From the NCBI RefSeq assembly GCF_900302485.1, contig NZ_OMOI01000001.1, forward strand, positions 1,550,001-1,614,000: a stretch of 64,000 nucleotides of DNA, written 5' to 3'. The notes below the pieces were generated by a model, which saw nothing but the letters and a program-made list of their open reading frames with translations, searched no databases and was not told where the DNA came from. Made by a program: the position numbers and the translations under genes. Shown here in pieces: positions 56,065-63,770 of this stretch. Position 1 is the stretch's first letter. Each line of letters opens with the position of its first letter. Origin of the DNA: Aliiroseovarius pelagivivens (GTDB lineage Bacteria; Pseudomonadota; Alphaproteobacteria; Rhodobacterales; Rhodobacteraceae).

Positions 56065-56859
56065 ATGCTTGGCGACAAGATTTTGGGCGTGATCGGTGGC
56101 AGTGGTCAGCTGGGCTGTGCGATCATTCAAGGTTTGGTGGCCGCAAATGCGCTTCCGGCGAACAGGATCCTTGTGTCGAACCGAAGCGGAGCTCGGGGTG
56201 ATCTGCCAGACACGGTGCGGGTAGTGACAGACCACGCCGAGTTGGTTGCGGCCTGCGACGTCATCCTGCTGTCTGTCCCTCCTACGGGAGCGTCCGAGAT
56301 GCGCCTTCGTGCCGACGGCAAACTGGTTCTGTCGGTGATGGCTGGCGTGACTATAGACCAGTTGGCCGAGATCGCAGGCCATGACCGCGTAATCCGCGCC
56401 ATGTCGAGCCCGGCGGCGGCGGAGCAGTTAGCCTATTCTCCTTATGTGCTTAGAACCGGCGCACGAGACGACGCGGCATTGACCGAGGAATTGTTTGGAG
56501 CGATCGGGAAAACGGATGCATTGCACGAAGAAGCGCAGCTGGATGTGTTCACCGCGATCACAGGCCCAGTGCCCGGCTTTGTGGCGCTGTTCGCCGATGC
56601 GATGATCGGCTTCGCCCGCGATCAGGGTGTTGATGGAGATGTAGCCGAGCGCGCCGTGCGCCAACTTTTCTTGGCGGCAGGGAACGAGATGGGCGCCGGA
56701 GGCCCGTCACCGGCTAAGCAGGTTCAATGGATGATCGACTATGCCGGGACAACGGCAGCGGGGCTTGAGGCGATGAAAGCCGCTGGGGTTGAAGATGTGA
56801 TTGACAAAGGGCTTGCAGCAGCAGTTGAGAAAGCGCGGCGGATTGCGGAAGCCTCCTAA
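56065..56859 (+). CDS. proC: Pyrroline-5-carboxylate reductase family protein
   Basis: This is a 264-residue protein with the ProC layout: a dinucleotide loop GVIGGSGQLGCAIIQG, VTDHAELVAACDVILLSVPP, MAGVTIDQLAEI, then the helical C-terminal dimer domain with GPVPGFVALFADAMI. Classical ProC has an SPGGTT-type stretch; here the matching site reads MIDYAGTTAAGLEAM, so the substrate loop differs and I call it a ProC-family enzyme rather than certain proline synthesis. The GSGQLG loop is also unlike the usual GNMG. It is placed after trpE, which has its own gap of 76 bases. Confidence 0.85.
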   Translation: MLGDKILGVIGGSGQLGCAIIQGLVAANALPANRILVSNRSGARGDLPDTVRVVTDHAELVAACDVILLSVPPTGASEMRLRADGKLVLSVMAGVTIDQLAEIAGHDRVIRAMSSPAAAEQLAYSPYVLRTGARDDAALTEELFGAIGKTDALHEEAQLDVFTAITGPVPGFVALFADAMIGFARDQGVDGDVAERAVRQLFLAAGNEMGAGGPSPAKQVQWMIDYAGTTAAGLEAMKAAGVEDVIDKGLAAAVEKARRIAEAS

Positions 56860-56900
56860 CTCAAATCGCGAGAACTTGGCCCGTTTTTTACTTGGCAAGT

Positions 56901-56914
56901 ATATCCTGGGGTGA
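56901..56914 (-). repeat. Short repeat element, copy 2 (proC-DUF3179 gap)
   Basis: Reverse complement of the 14-mer at 56025-56038. It lies in the 68-base gap between convergent proC and DUF3179 genes. Two copies about 860 bases apart in opposite orientation flank proC. It looks like a family member of the short GGATAT-type intergenic motifs seen in Rhodobacterales (from memory). Confidence 0.6.
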
Positions 56915-56927
56915 GGCCCCTAGAGGA

Positions 56928-57902
56928 TTAGCCCCCCAACATCCACATTCCCTTCGGCCAGAACGCGTGGAAGGCAAAGGCAAACAGCACATCATGGGGC
57001 ACATCCTTGCCCTGCGCATCCCGCACGCGGATGGTACCGACGTCGCGTCCTTTTGAGATTTGTGCCGTATCCAGCGCCGAGGCCTGTCCTGCGCTCCAGC
57101 TGATGGTCACACCAGCCTCGCGGATTTCGCCTTCTTTCGACAGGCGCGCTACCGGCCATGCGCGGTCACCCACACGAACAACACGGGCAAGTGCTGGCAC
57201 GCCATGGGGTGGTTGTTCTCCGGTAAAGAACCCATAGGGCCGATTTCGGCTATCATAGCCAGCATAGGGGTTGCGTCCGTATGAACGGTTCGCGCGGGGT
57301 TGGTCCATGACAAGACCGTCGGGATTGCGGCGGGCAAATTCCGCCCAGCTTTCCATCCACGCCGGAAGTTGCTTCAGTTGGGTGCCAGTGTGCTTGCCAA
57401 CGATCCCCTGCCCCAACGCCTGTTGCCACCAGCTTTCTGTCTGATGGTCATACATCACCATGTCCGAGTTGCGCAGCTTGCCTGTCACGCCGAAGCTCAG
57501 CGTTTGACCGCCCACGCGACGATCGAACACCATGCCGGAATTACAGAGTGGGCAGAAGGTGACCGCGACCGGCACGCCGCCAACGGTGTCATTCACGATC
57601 TCATGCCAAGTCAGATAGCGTAGCGGATAGGCGCGCGGGGTGGCGCCTTGGATTTCGACCGTCAGAACGGGTTCGCGGGGGTCGATACGGGTCTCGCTGT
57701 CGACTTTTTGAAAGGCCGGATCGCTAAGCGCCGGAATGCCATCACGGCCCGGACCGCCCGACAGGATCTCTTGCCACCCGCCAATGTCTGATCGAGAGAA
57801 ATCGGTTTTGGGAAACTCTCGTTCCCATTGGGTCGGGTTGGCGCGCACATCCTGCACCCACAGCCCGGCCAGTATCGCAAGCATGGTCAGCAGAATACGC
57901 AT
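56928..57902 (-). CDS. DUF3179 domain protein, exported
   Basis: This is a 324-residue protein with a signal peptide (residues 1-21) and a DUF3179 domain: VAVTFCPLCNSGMVFDR with a Cys-x2-Cys pair, FGVTGKLRNSDMVMYDHQTESWWQQALG, then a C-terminal ISWSAGQASALD stretch. The family is exported and its role is not known; the pair of cysteines may bind metal or form a disulfide. The ribosome-binding site AAGGAG lies inside the right arm of a 21-bp hairpin ending two bases before the ATG, which could silence translation. Confidence 0.85.
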   Translation of the reverse strand: MRILLTMLAILAGLWVQDVRANPTQWEREFPKTDFSRSDIGGWQEILSGGPGRDGIPALSDPAFQKVDSETRIDPREPVLTVEIQGATPRAYPLRYLTWHEIVNDTVGGVPVAVTFCPLCNSGMVFDRRVGGQTLSFGVTGKLRNSDMVMYDHQTESWWQQALGQGIVGKHTGTQLKQLPAWMESWAEFARRNPDGLVMDQPRANRSYGRNPYAGYDSRNRPYGFFTGEQPPHGVPALARVVRVGDRAWPVARLSKEGEIREAGVTISWSAGQASALDTAQISKGRDVGTIRVRDAQGKDVPHDVLFAFAFHAFWPKGMWMLGG

Positions 57903-57903
57903 A

Positions 57904-57954
57904 GGGCCGCTCCTTTTTCTGTCAAAACCAGCCTGACAGAGAAAGAAGCGGCCC
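57904..57954 (-). promoter_or_regulatory. 21-bp hairpin covering the DUF3179 ribosome-binding site
   Basis: Arms 57904-57924 and 57934-57954 pair over 21 positions, with two G-U wobbles in the message, around a nine-base loop. On the minus strand the second arm contains AAGGAG eight bases before the DUF3179 ATG, so the ribosome-binding site is inside the stem. It also lies downstream of the cyclophilin pair and could serve as a terminator, but no T-run follows. Confidence 0.7.
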
Positions 57955-57996
57955 CATAGCCCCCCTCACGAGGGTTTGAGCAATTGTGCGCGCGGC

Positions 57997-58638
57997 TTAT
58001 TCCACCACGCGCATCGAGGTCATGACGTCGGGCTTACCCAGCACCGACCCGTTCGGACCCTTGCCAAGCTTGATCGCCTGAACCACGTCAAAGCCACCGG
58101 TCACATTGCCCACGACGGTGTATTTCCCGTTCAGAAAATCGCCGGGGGCGAACATGATGAAGAACTGGCTGTTGGCCGAGTTCGGGTTCTGCGACCGTGC
58201 CATGCCCACGGTGCCGGCCAGATAGGGCTCATCCGTGAACTCGGCCTTCAGGTCCGGATAAGATGACCCACCCTGACCCGCACGACCGCCATTGCCGTCG
58301 GCTTTGCCGAACTCGACATCGCCGGTCTGCGCCATGAAGCCATCGATGACACGGTGGAAGACCACGTTGTCATAAGTGCCTTCGTTGGCCAGCGTGATGA
58401 TCCGCTCAACATGCATGGGGGCCAGATCGGGGCGCAGGGTAATCTCGATCACGCCATTGGCTTCGCCTTCGACGGTGATCTCAATCTTCGGCGCGTCACC
58501 GACCACAACCGGGTCCAGCTCGGGTGGGGTCGAGGGCCACAGCGTGTAAATCGCATAGCCCACAACCAAGGCCACCCCGGCCAGAAACGCCATAATGAAG
58601 GTGCGTCTGTCCCGAGGTGTGTAGTTGCCGTCAGACAT
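57997..58638 (-). CDS. Membrane-anchored cyclophilin-type peptidyl-prolyl isomerase
   Basis: This is a 213-residue protein with an N-terminal membrane helix (FIMAFLAGVALVVGYAIYTLW) and a cyclophilin domain with VVFHRVIDGFMAQTGD, MARSQNPNSANSQFFI and LNGKYTVVGNVTGGFDVV. The arginine and phenylalanine of the active site are in FHRVIDGF. The helix places the domain in the periplasm, most likely to help folding of exported proteins. Its ATG lies eight bases before the stop of the upstream ppiB-like gene, so translation is probably coupled. Confidence 0.9.
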   Translation of the reverse strand: MSDGNYTPRDRRTFIMAFLAGVALVVGYAIYTLWPSTPPELDPVVVGDAPKIEITVEGEANGVIEITLRPDLAPMHVERIITLANEGTYDNVVFHRVIDGFMAQTGDVEFGKADGNGGRAGQGGSSYPDLKAEFTDEPYLAGTVGMARSQNPNSANSQFFIMFAPGDFLNGKYTVVGNVTGGFDVVQAIKLGKGPNGSVLGKPDVMTSMRVVE

Positions 58639-59131
58639 CCGCAGCAACCTTGACCGATACCATCATGTCCGGGCTTGCAGGCGGCTCGCCACGGGTGATC
58701 GCGTCGACATGTTCCATGCCCGAGGTCACGCGGCCATAAACGGTGTACTGACCGTTCAGGAAGTGGTTGTCGCTGAAGTTGATGAAGAACTGGCTGTTGG
58801 CCGAGTTCGGGTTCTGCGAACGGGCAGCACCCAGCGTGCCGCGGTCATGCGGCAGCTTCGAGAACTCTGCAGGCAGATCCGGCAGCGACGATCCACCAGT
58901 GCCAGCGCGGCGCAGGGACATCGGGTCTTTCCCGTTGGCCACGTCGCCAGTCTGCGCCATGAAGCCATCGATCACGCGGTGGAAAACTACGCCATCATAC
59001 TCGCCCGAACGGGCCAGTTCTTTCATGCGCTCGGCATGTTTGGGGGCGACGTCGGGCAGCAGTTCGATCACCACGGTGCCGTCTTTCAGTTCCATCAGGA
59101 TGGTGTTATCGGGATCTTTATATTCGGCCAT
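58631..59131 (-). CDS. ppiB: Cyclophilin-type peptidyl-prolyl cis-trans isomerase
   Basis: This is a 166-residue cytoplasmic-type cyclophilin without signal peptide: YDGVVFHRVIDGFMAQTGD, ARSQNPNSANSQFFINFSDN and LNGQYTVYGRVTSGMEHVD. It shares many identical blocks with the membrane-anchored neighbour, so both likely arose by duplication, one cytoplasmic and one periplasmic. It overlaps the downstream cyclophilin gene by eight bases. It diverges from pgk. Confidence 0.93.
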   Translation of the reverse strand: MAEYKDPDNTILMELKDGTVVIELLPDVAPKHAERMKELARSGEYDGVVFHRVIDGFMAQTGDVANGKDPMSLRRAGTGGSSLPDLPAEFSKLPHDRGTLGAARSQNPNSANSQFFINFSDNHFLNGQYTVYGRVTSGMEHVDAITRGEPPASPDMMVSVKVAADV

Positions 59132-59294
59132 CGGGGCCTCCTTCTAAGATTATGTGTTTCGTTGGCGCCAAACTAAGCACGCTAGGGAAAAGATGGAAGG
59201 GCAAGCGGGCTCTTTTCACCCCCACCTGTTGACCCGCGCACGCTTTTGGTGTGCAACACGCCCGACACCTGCCCGATACCTGAAGGAGGGACCG

Positions 59295-60482
59295 ATGGCC
59301 TGGAAAACACTCGACGAGATGGACCTGAACGGCAAAACCGTTCTGACCCGCGTAGACATCAACGTACCGGTGAAAGACGGCGTGGTCACCGACGATACCC
59401 GCATCCAGCGCATCCTGCCCACCATTCGCGATATTCTGGCCGCTGGCGGCAAGCCAGTTTTGCTGGCGCATTTCGGCCGCCCCAAGGGCGAACGCGTTCC
59501 GGATATGAGCCTGTCTGTTGTGCGCCCTGCCCTTGAAGCCGCGCTTGGAAGCCCTGTGAAATTCGCAGACGACTGTATCGGTCTACATGCAAAACAAGCG
59601 GTGTCCGAGCTGAAAGCTGGCGAGGTTTTGCTGCTGGAAAACACCCGCTATCATGCGGCGGAACCTAAGAATGATCCCGCCTTTGCCGCGGCATTGGCTG
59701 CTTTGGGAGATGTCTATTGCAACGACGCCTTTTCGGCGGCGCACCGTGCCCATGGCTCGACCGAGGGCGTCGCGCGTCTTCTGCCCTCTTGCGCTGGTCG
59801 TTTGATGCAGGCCGAACTGTCGGCACTGGAAGCAGCCCTCGGCCAGCCAGTACGCCCAGTTGTGGCCGTTGTGGGCGGGGCCAAGGTGTCCTCCAAGCTG
59901 GATCTGCTGGGGAATCTGGTCGCCAAGGTGGATTATCTGGTGATCGGTGGCGGCATGGCCAACACCTTCCTTGCCGCACAGGGCATCGATGTGGGCAAGT
60001 CGCTGGCTGAGCATGATATGACCGACACCGCATCCGAGATCCTGATGAAAGCGCAGGCCGCTGGATGCGAGATCGTCTTGCCCTCGGACGTCGTTATCGC
60101 CCGCGAATTTGCTGCGAACGCTGCCAATGAAACCGTGGCCGCCGACGCCTGCCCATCGGATGCGATGATCCTTGATGCTGGCCCGGAAAGTGTCGCGCGG
60201 ATTTCAGAGGTGTTCGAACAAGCCAACACGCTGATCTGGAACGGCCCCCTTGGTGCGTTCGAAATCGAGCCCTTCGACGCGGCCACCAACGCAGCCGCCC
60301 TGAAAGCTGCCGAACTGTCCGAGGGGGGCAACCTGACCTCGGTCGCTGGTGGGGGTGACACGGTCGCCGCCCTGAACAAGGCCGGTGCCGCCAAACGCTT
60401 CACCTATATCTCGACCGCAGGCGGCGCATTCTTGGAGTGGATGGAAGGCAAGGTCCTGCCGGGCGTCGCGGCTTTGGGCTAA
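59295..60482 (+). CDS. pgk: Phosphoglycerate kinase
   Basis: Pgk transfers phosphate between 1,3-bisphosphoglycerate and ADP in glycolysis and gluconeogenesis. The 395-residue product has [31 protein letters not shown], the hinge [29 protein letters not shown] and [14 protein letters not shown], all expected. The start is the ATG at 59295 preceded by AAGGAGGG, an ideal ribosome-binding site; the frame extends far upstream without one. It ends at a strong terminator. Confidence 0.97.
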   Translation: MAWKTLDEMDLNGKTVLTRVDINVPVKDGVVTDDTRIQRILPTIRDILAAGGKPVLLAHFGRPKGERVPDMSLSVVRPALEAALGSPVKFADDCIGLHAKQAVSELKAGEVLLLENTRYHAAEPKNDPAFAAALAALGDVYCNDAFSAAHRAHGSTEGVARLLPSCAGRLMQAELSALEAALGQPVRPVVAVVGGAKVSSKLDLLGNLVAKVDYLVIGGGMANTFLAAQGIDVGKSLAEHDMTDTASEILMKAQAAGCEIVLPSDVVIAREFAANAANETVAADACPSDAMILDAGPESVARISEVFEQANTLIWNGPLGAFEIEPFDAATNAAALKAAELSEGGNLTSVAGGGDTVAALNKAGAAKRFTYISTAGGAFLEWMEGKVLPGVAALG

Positions 60483-60510
60483 TACTCCTCTCAAACACCC
60501 GTTAATTCAA

Positions 60511-60538
60511 CGCCCTGCGCAGAAATGCGTAGGGCGTT
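60511..60538 (+). terminator. Rho-independent terminator after pgk
   Basis: The 12-pair stem ACGCCCTGCGCA/TGCGTAGGGCGT (one G-U wobble) encloses a GAAA loop and is followed by TTTTTCTTT. It begins 29 bases after the pgk stop. Confidence 0.95.
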
Positions 60539-60672
60539 TTTCTTTCCGAGATTCCTGCTTGACTATTACCTGACTATTTTTGTAGGCATTAGAAATCAGC
60601 CAGTCGCACCCACTGCGATCAGCCGGAGACCTGAAAGGCAACCCCAGCCCCACGCCGTCAGGAGCGCGACAC

Positions 60673-60798
60673 ATGACTGATTTCCAATGCGGGTGCATGA
60701 CCGCCCGCACCGACATTCCAAATCCCTTTCCCTTCATCCCCGGCCTGAAAGCTCTGGCCGCATGGATTGAGGCCACCATCGAAGGAGACCGCATATGA
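60673..60798 (+). CDS. Small hypothetical protein upstream of hemP
   Basis: This 41-codon frame starts at an ATG with AGGAG about eight bases before it and ends in ATGA, which overlaps the hemP start by four bases. The product starts MTDFQCGCMTARTDIP, with a Cys-x-Cys pair near the N-terminus and an amphipathic helical end. I do not know the family. The tight coupling to hemP and the good ribosome-binding site argue that it is a real gene, possibly connected with iron or haem. Confidence 0.6.
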   Translation: MTDFQCGCMTARTDIPNPFPFIPGLKALAAWIEATIEGDRI

Positions 60799-60965
60799 CC
60801 GCCCCCATCACCAACGCTGTATTTGAAACCGCATTGCGGACTGCTCCACCGGAACATGATGCGTTAGATCTGACCCAAAGCGGCAAGACCGCCCGTATCG
60901 TCCTGAACGACATGGTTTATACGCTAACCATCACCCGCGCAGGAAAACTGATCCTGACCAAGTAA
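60795..60965 (+). CDS. hemP: Hemin uptake protein HemP
   Basis: This 56-residue protein ends YTLTITRAGKLILTK, the hallmark end of the HemP family. These small proteins are linked to hemin uptake and, in some proteobacteria, regulate the haem receptor gene. The ATG has AAGGAG seven bases upstream. No haem receptor or transporter is in the window, so HemP stands separate from the rest of a hmu cluster. The gene is translationally coupled to the 41-residue ORF. Confidence 0.82.
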   Translation: MTAPITNAVFETALRTAPPEHDALDLTQSGKTARIVLNDMVYTLTITRAGKLILTK

Positions 60966-61190
60966 CATCGAGATCAACGAACGCATCGGCGCGTGACGGC
61001 CAGAGTTCCCCTTTGCCGTCCGAATTCCCTTCGCGCCCGTTGCCGAGGGGCAAGGCCCATTTCCGTTTAATCCAACCTTGCCCCTCACCCCCGATTCCTA
61101 CGCATCTGTTAGCGCCAGCAGAATTGCATGCCGCCGTCCCCTCGCCTATGAACGGGGTAATTCAGACCTTTATTCACACGTGGGATCGAC
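60966..61190. promoter_or_regulatory. hemP-fda intergenic region
   Basis: 225 bases with no gene. An inverted repeat GAGGGGCAAGG (61045-61055) / CCTTGCCCCTC (61076-61086) with a 20-base loop lies in the middle. It has no T-run; it could be a weak terminator or a regulator site of the aldolase gene. No promoter could be fixed. Confidence 0.45.
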
Positions 61191-62084
61191 ATGCCGAACC
61201 AAGCACAAATGGACAAGATCAAAGCCGGTCAGGGCTTCATCGCAGCACTGGACCAGTCGGGCGGATCGACCCCGAAAGCTTTGCGCCTTTATGGCATCGA
61301 GGAAGACGCCTATTCGGGCGACGCCGAGATGTACGACCTGATCCACGCCATGCGCTCGCGGATTGCACAGGCCCCGGCCTTCACCGGAGAGAAAGTCGTC
61401 GGCGCGATCCTGTTCGAAATGACGATGGACCGCCAAATCGACGGCAAGCCGACCGCCACCTATATGTGGGACGAGCGCGGCGTGGTTCCCTTCCTGAAAG
61501 TGGACAAGGGTCTTGCCGACGAAGAGAACGGCGTACAGGTGATGAAGCCGATGCCGGAACTGGACGCCCTGTGCGAACGCGCTGTGAAAGCTGGCGTTTT
61601 CGGCACCAAGATGCGCTCGGTCATCAATGCAGCAAACGCCGAAGGCATCAAAGCTGTCGTTGCGCAGCAGTTTGAGGTGGGCAAGCAGATTATCGGTCAC
61701 GGACTGGTGCCGATTATCGAGCCCGAGGTGACGATCTCGATCGCGGATAAGGCTGCTGCTGAAGACATTCTGCTGGCCGAGCTGACCGCCCAACTGGATG
61801 CGCTGTCGGATAATCAAACCGTGATGCTGAAGCTGACCCTGCCGGAAGCTGCCAACCACTATAAATCGCTGGTGGATCATCCCCGCGTGGCGTCGGTTGT
61901 GGCCCTGTCGGGCGGCTATTCGCGCGAGGAAGCCAACACCCGCCTGTCGCAAAACACAGGCATGATCGCCAGCTTCTCGCGCGCTTTGACTGAAGGCCTG
62001 TCGGCACAGCAAAGCGACGACGCGTTCAACGGCACCATCGCAGACACGATCGACAGCATCTATCAGGCATCCATTGCCGGGTAA
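61191..62084 (+). CDS. fda: Fructose-bisphosphate aldolase, class I
   Basis: The enzyme cleaves fructose 1,6-bisphosphate to triose phosphates through a lysine Schiff base in the cytoplasm. The 297-residue product starts QAQMDKIKAGQGFIAALDQSGGS, then has AILFEMTMDRQI, ERGVVPFLKVDKGLADEENG, and VMLKLTLPEAANHYKSL with the likely Schiff-base lysine. The length is that of bacterial Fda. It is the next enzyme around pgk in glycolysis, but has its own gap and terminator. The start is the ATG at 61191. Confidence 0.95.
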   Translation: MPNQAQMDKIKAGQGFIAALDQSGGSTPKALRLYGIEEDAYSGDAEMYDLIHAMRSRIAQAPAFTGEKVVGAILFEMTMDRQIDGKPTATYMWDERGVVPFLKVDKGLADEENGVQVMKPMPELDALCERAVKAGVFGTKMRSVINAANAEGIKAVVAQQFEVGKQIIGHGLVPIIEPEVTISIADKAAAEDILLAELTAQLDALSDNQTVMLKLTLPEAANHYKSLVDHPRVASVVALSGGYSREEANTRLSQNTGMIASFSRALTEGLSAQQSDDAFNGTIADTIDSIYQASIAG

Positions 62085-62107
62085 GCATCTGCTTTGATTG
62101 CATTTTG

Positions 62108-62135
62108 AAACGGCTCGCAGTTTTGCGGGCCGTTT
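62108..62135 (+). terminator. Rho-independent terminator after fda
   Basis: The 12-pair stem AAACGGCTCGCA/TGCGGGCCGTTT (one G-U wobble) has a four-base loop and is followed by TCC. It begins 24 bases after the fda stop. Confidence 0.88.
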
Positions 62136-62268
62136 TCCTATTGAACGTGCGAAAAACTTTCCAACCGATTCGTTTTTGGGATTCACAAGCCGAATCACCT
62201 GTGGCATAGTTCTCTTGCACCGCCCGAAAAGAGGTGGGCAAGAGGCAGTACATACAGGCGGGAAACCT

Positions 62269-62571
62269 ATGGGCGCACCTCGCGCACAAGCTGGAATTGG
62301 TGGAGTTATCTACTTTGTTGGGGCCGTTGGCCTTGGCTTATACTTCACCTTTGCCAGCGTGCAGGGCGACTATGGATTGTTCCGGCGCGTACAGATCGAG
62401 GCCGAGACGCATGCGCTTTTGAAAGAGCGTGATGCGCTCTCGGCTCAGATCGTCGAGCTGCGCAACAAGACCAAGCGCCTGTCGGATGATTTCCTTGATC
62501 TGGATCTGCTGGACGAACAAGCCCGCAATGTGCTGGGTGTAGTTCGCGCGGACGAAGTCGTATTGCGCTGA
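62269..62571 (+). CDS. FtsB/DivIC-type septum formation initiator protein
   Basis: This is a 100-residue protein with one N-terminal membrane helix (GGVIYFVGAVGLGLYFTF) and a coiled coil from about residue 43 (IEAETHALLKERDALSAQIVELRNKTKRL), followed by LDEQARNVLGVVRADE. This is the FtsB/DivIC pattern of the division complex that scaffolds FtsQ and FtsL. Unlike in gammaproteobacteria it is upstream of pdhA, an arrangement I recall from Alphaproteobacteria. The start is the ATG at 62269; the frame is open much further upstream without sense. Confidence 0.88.
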   Translation: MGAPRAQAGIGGVIYFVGAVGLGLYFTFASVQGDYGLFRRVQIEAETHALLKERDALSAQIVELRNKTKRLSDDFLDLDLLDEQARNVLGVVRADEVVLR

Positions 62572-62747
62572 CCGTCGCGCGTCTTCCCTTTCAAGTCATT
62601 TAAAAATGCAAGCCTTGCATTTGGCGCAACCCTGCCCCGCGCAAGGTTCTGCAAGTTTTTGTCGACCCATGAGCGTGAAGTCTGTATAAGATAGTTTAAC
62701 ACTAAACTATTATCAAAAGCCAAATGACGCCAGGAGGAGGACGCCAC
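62572..62747 (+). promoter_or_regulatory. pdh promoter region with two perfect palindromes
   Basis: Two exact inverted repeats lie in this gap: AAATGCAAG-C-CTTGCATTT at 62604-62622, and ATAGTTTA-ACAC-TAAACTAT at 62691-62710. A plausible -10 TATAAG is at 62685-62690 with a weak -35 TCGACC at 62662-62667, so the second palindrome would cover the transcription start. Two separate regulators acting on the pyruvate dehydrogenase operon is the natural reading, but their identities are unknown. Confidence 0.6.
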
Positions 62748-63749
62748 ATGGCCGCCCGGAAAAGCGCTCCGAAAAAGACCGCTAAATCAAACACATCCAA
62801 AGAAGAGCTTCTTGAATACTACCGCGAGATGCTTCTGATCCGTCGATTCGAAGAAAAGTCCGGCCAGCTTTACGGCATGGGCCTGATCGGCGGGTTCTGT
62901 CACCTTTACATCGGACAAGAAGCCGTTGTCGTTGGGCTGGAAGCCGCCGCGAAGGAAGGCGACAAACGCCTGACATCCTATCGCGACCACGGCCACATGT
63001 TGGCCTGTGGCATGGACCCGAAAGGTGTCATGGCCGAGCTGACGGGCCGCGAAGGCGGCTATTCGCGCGGCAAAGGCGGCTCGATGCACATGTTCTCGAA
63101 AGAGAAACATTTTTACGGCGGTCACGGGATCGTTGGTGCGCAGGTTCCGATCGGTACTGGTCTGGCATTTGCGGACAAGTATCTGGACAATGGCGGCGTA
63201 ACTTTCGCCTATTTCGGTGACGGCGCGGCCAACCAAGGTCAGGTTTACGAAAGCTTCAACATGGCGTCGCTGTGGCAGCTTCCGGTGATCTACGTGATCG
63301 AAAACAACCAGTACGCCATGGGTACCTCTCTGCAGCGTGCCAGCTCGACCCCTGACATCTATACCCGCGGCGCATCGTTCGGCATTCCCGGCGAAGCTGT
63401 CGATGGCATGGATGTTCTGGCCGTGAAAGAAGCTGGCGAACGCGCCACAGAACACTGCCGTTCAGGCAATGGCCCCTACATTCTGGAAATGAAAACCTAT
63501 CGCTATCGCGGCCACTCGATGTCGGATCCGGCAAAGTACCGCACCCGCGAAGAGGTTCAGAAAGTCCGAGAAGAACGCGACGCCATCGAACATGTGCGCG
63601 AGCTTCTGTTGCAAGGCAAACATGTGTCCGAAGATGACCTGAAGGCCATCGATAAAGAGATCAAGGCCGTCGTAAATGACGCCGCCGAGTTCTCGAAAAC
63701 CAGCCCCGAGCCCGCGCTCGAGGAGCTGTGGACCGATATTTACGCCTGA
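62748..63749 (+). CDS. pdhA: Pyruvate dehydrogenase E1 component, alpha subunit
   Basis: With PdhB it forms the thiamin-diphosphate E1 enzyme that decarboxylates pyruvate for acetyl-CoA. The 333-residue product shows YREMLLIRRFEEKSGQLYGM, IGGFCHLYIGQEAVVVGLE, the ThDP motif stretch YFGDGAANQGQVYESFN with IYVIENNQYAMGTS, and TYRYRGHSMSDPAKYR as the phosphorylation-type loop. The start is the ATG at 62748 with AGGAGGAGG upstream. It is the first gene of the pdhA-pdhB unit. Confidence 0.97.
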   Translation: MAARKSAPKKTAKSNTSKEELLEYYREMLLIRRFEEKSGQLYGMGLIGGFCHLYIGQEAVVVGLEAAAKEGDKRLTSYRDHGHMLACGMDPKGVMAELTGREGGYSRGKGGSMHMFSKEKHFYGGHGIVGAQVPIGTGLAFADKYLDNGGVTFAYFGDGAANQGQVYESFNMASLWQLPVIYVIENNQYAMGTSLQRASSTPDIYTRGASFGIPGEAVDGMDVLAVKEAGERATEHCRSGNGPYILEMKTYRYRGHSMSDPAKYRTREEVQKVREERDAIEHVRELLLQGKHVSEDDLKAIDKEIKAVVNDAAEFSKTSPEPALEELWTDIYA

Positions 63750-63770
63750 TCCGGACAGAGGAGAGAAGAT

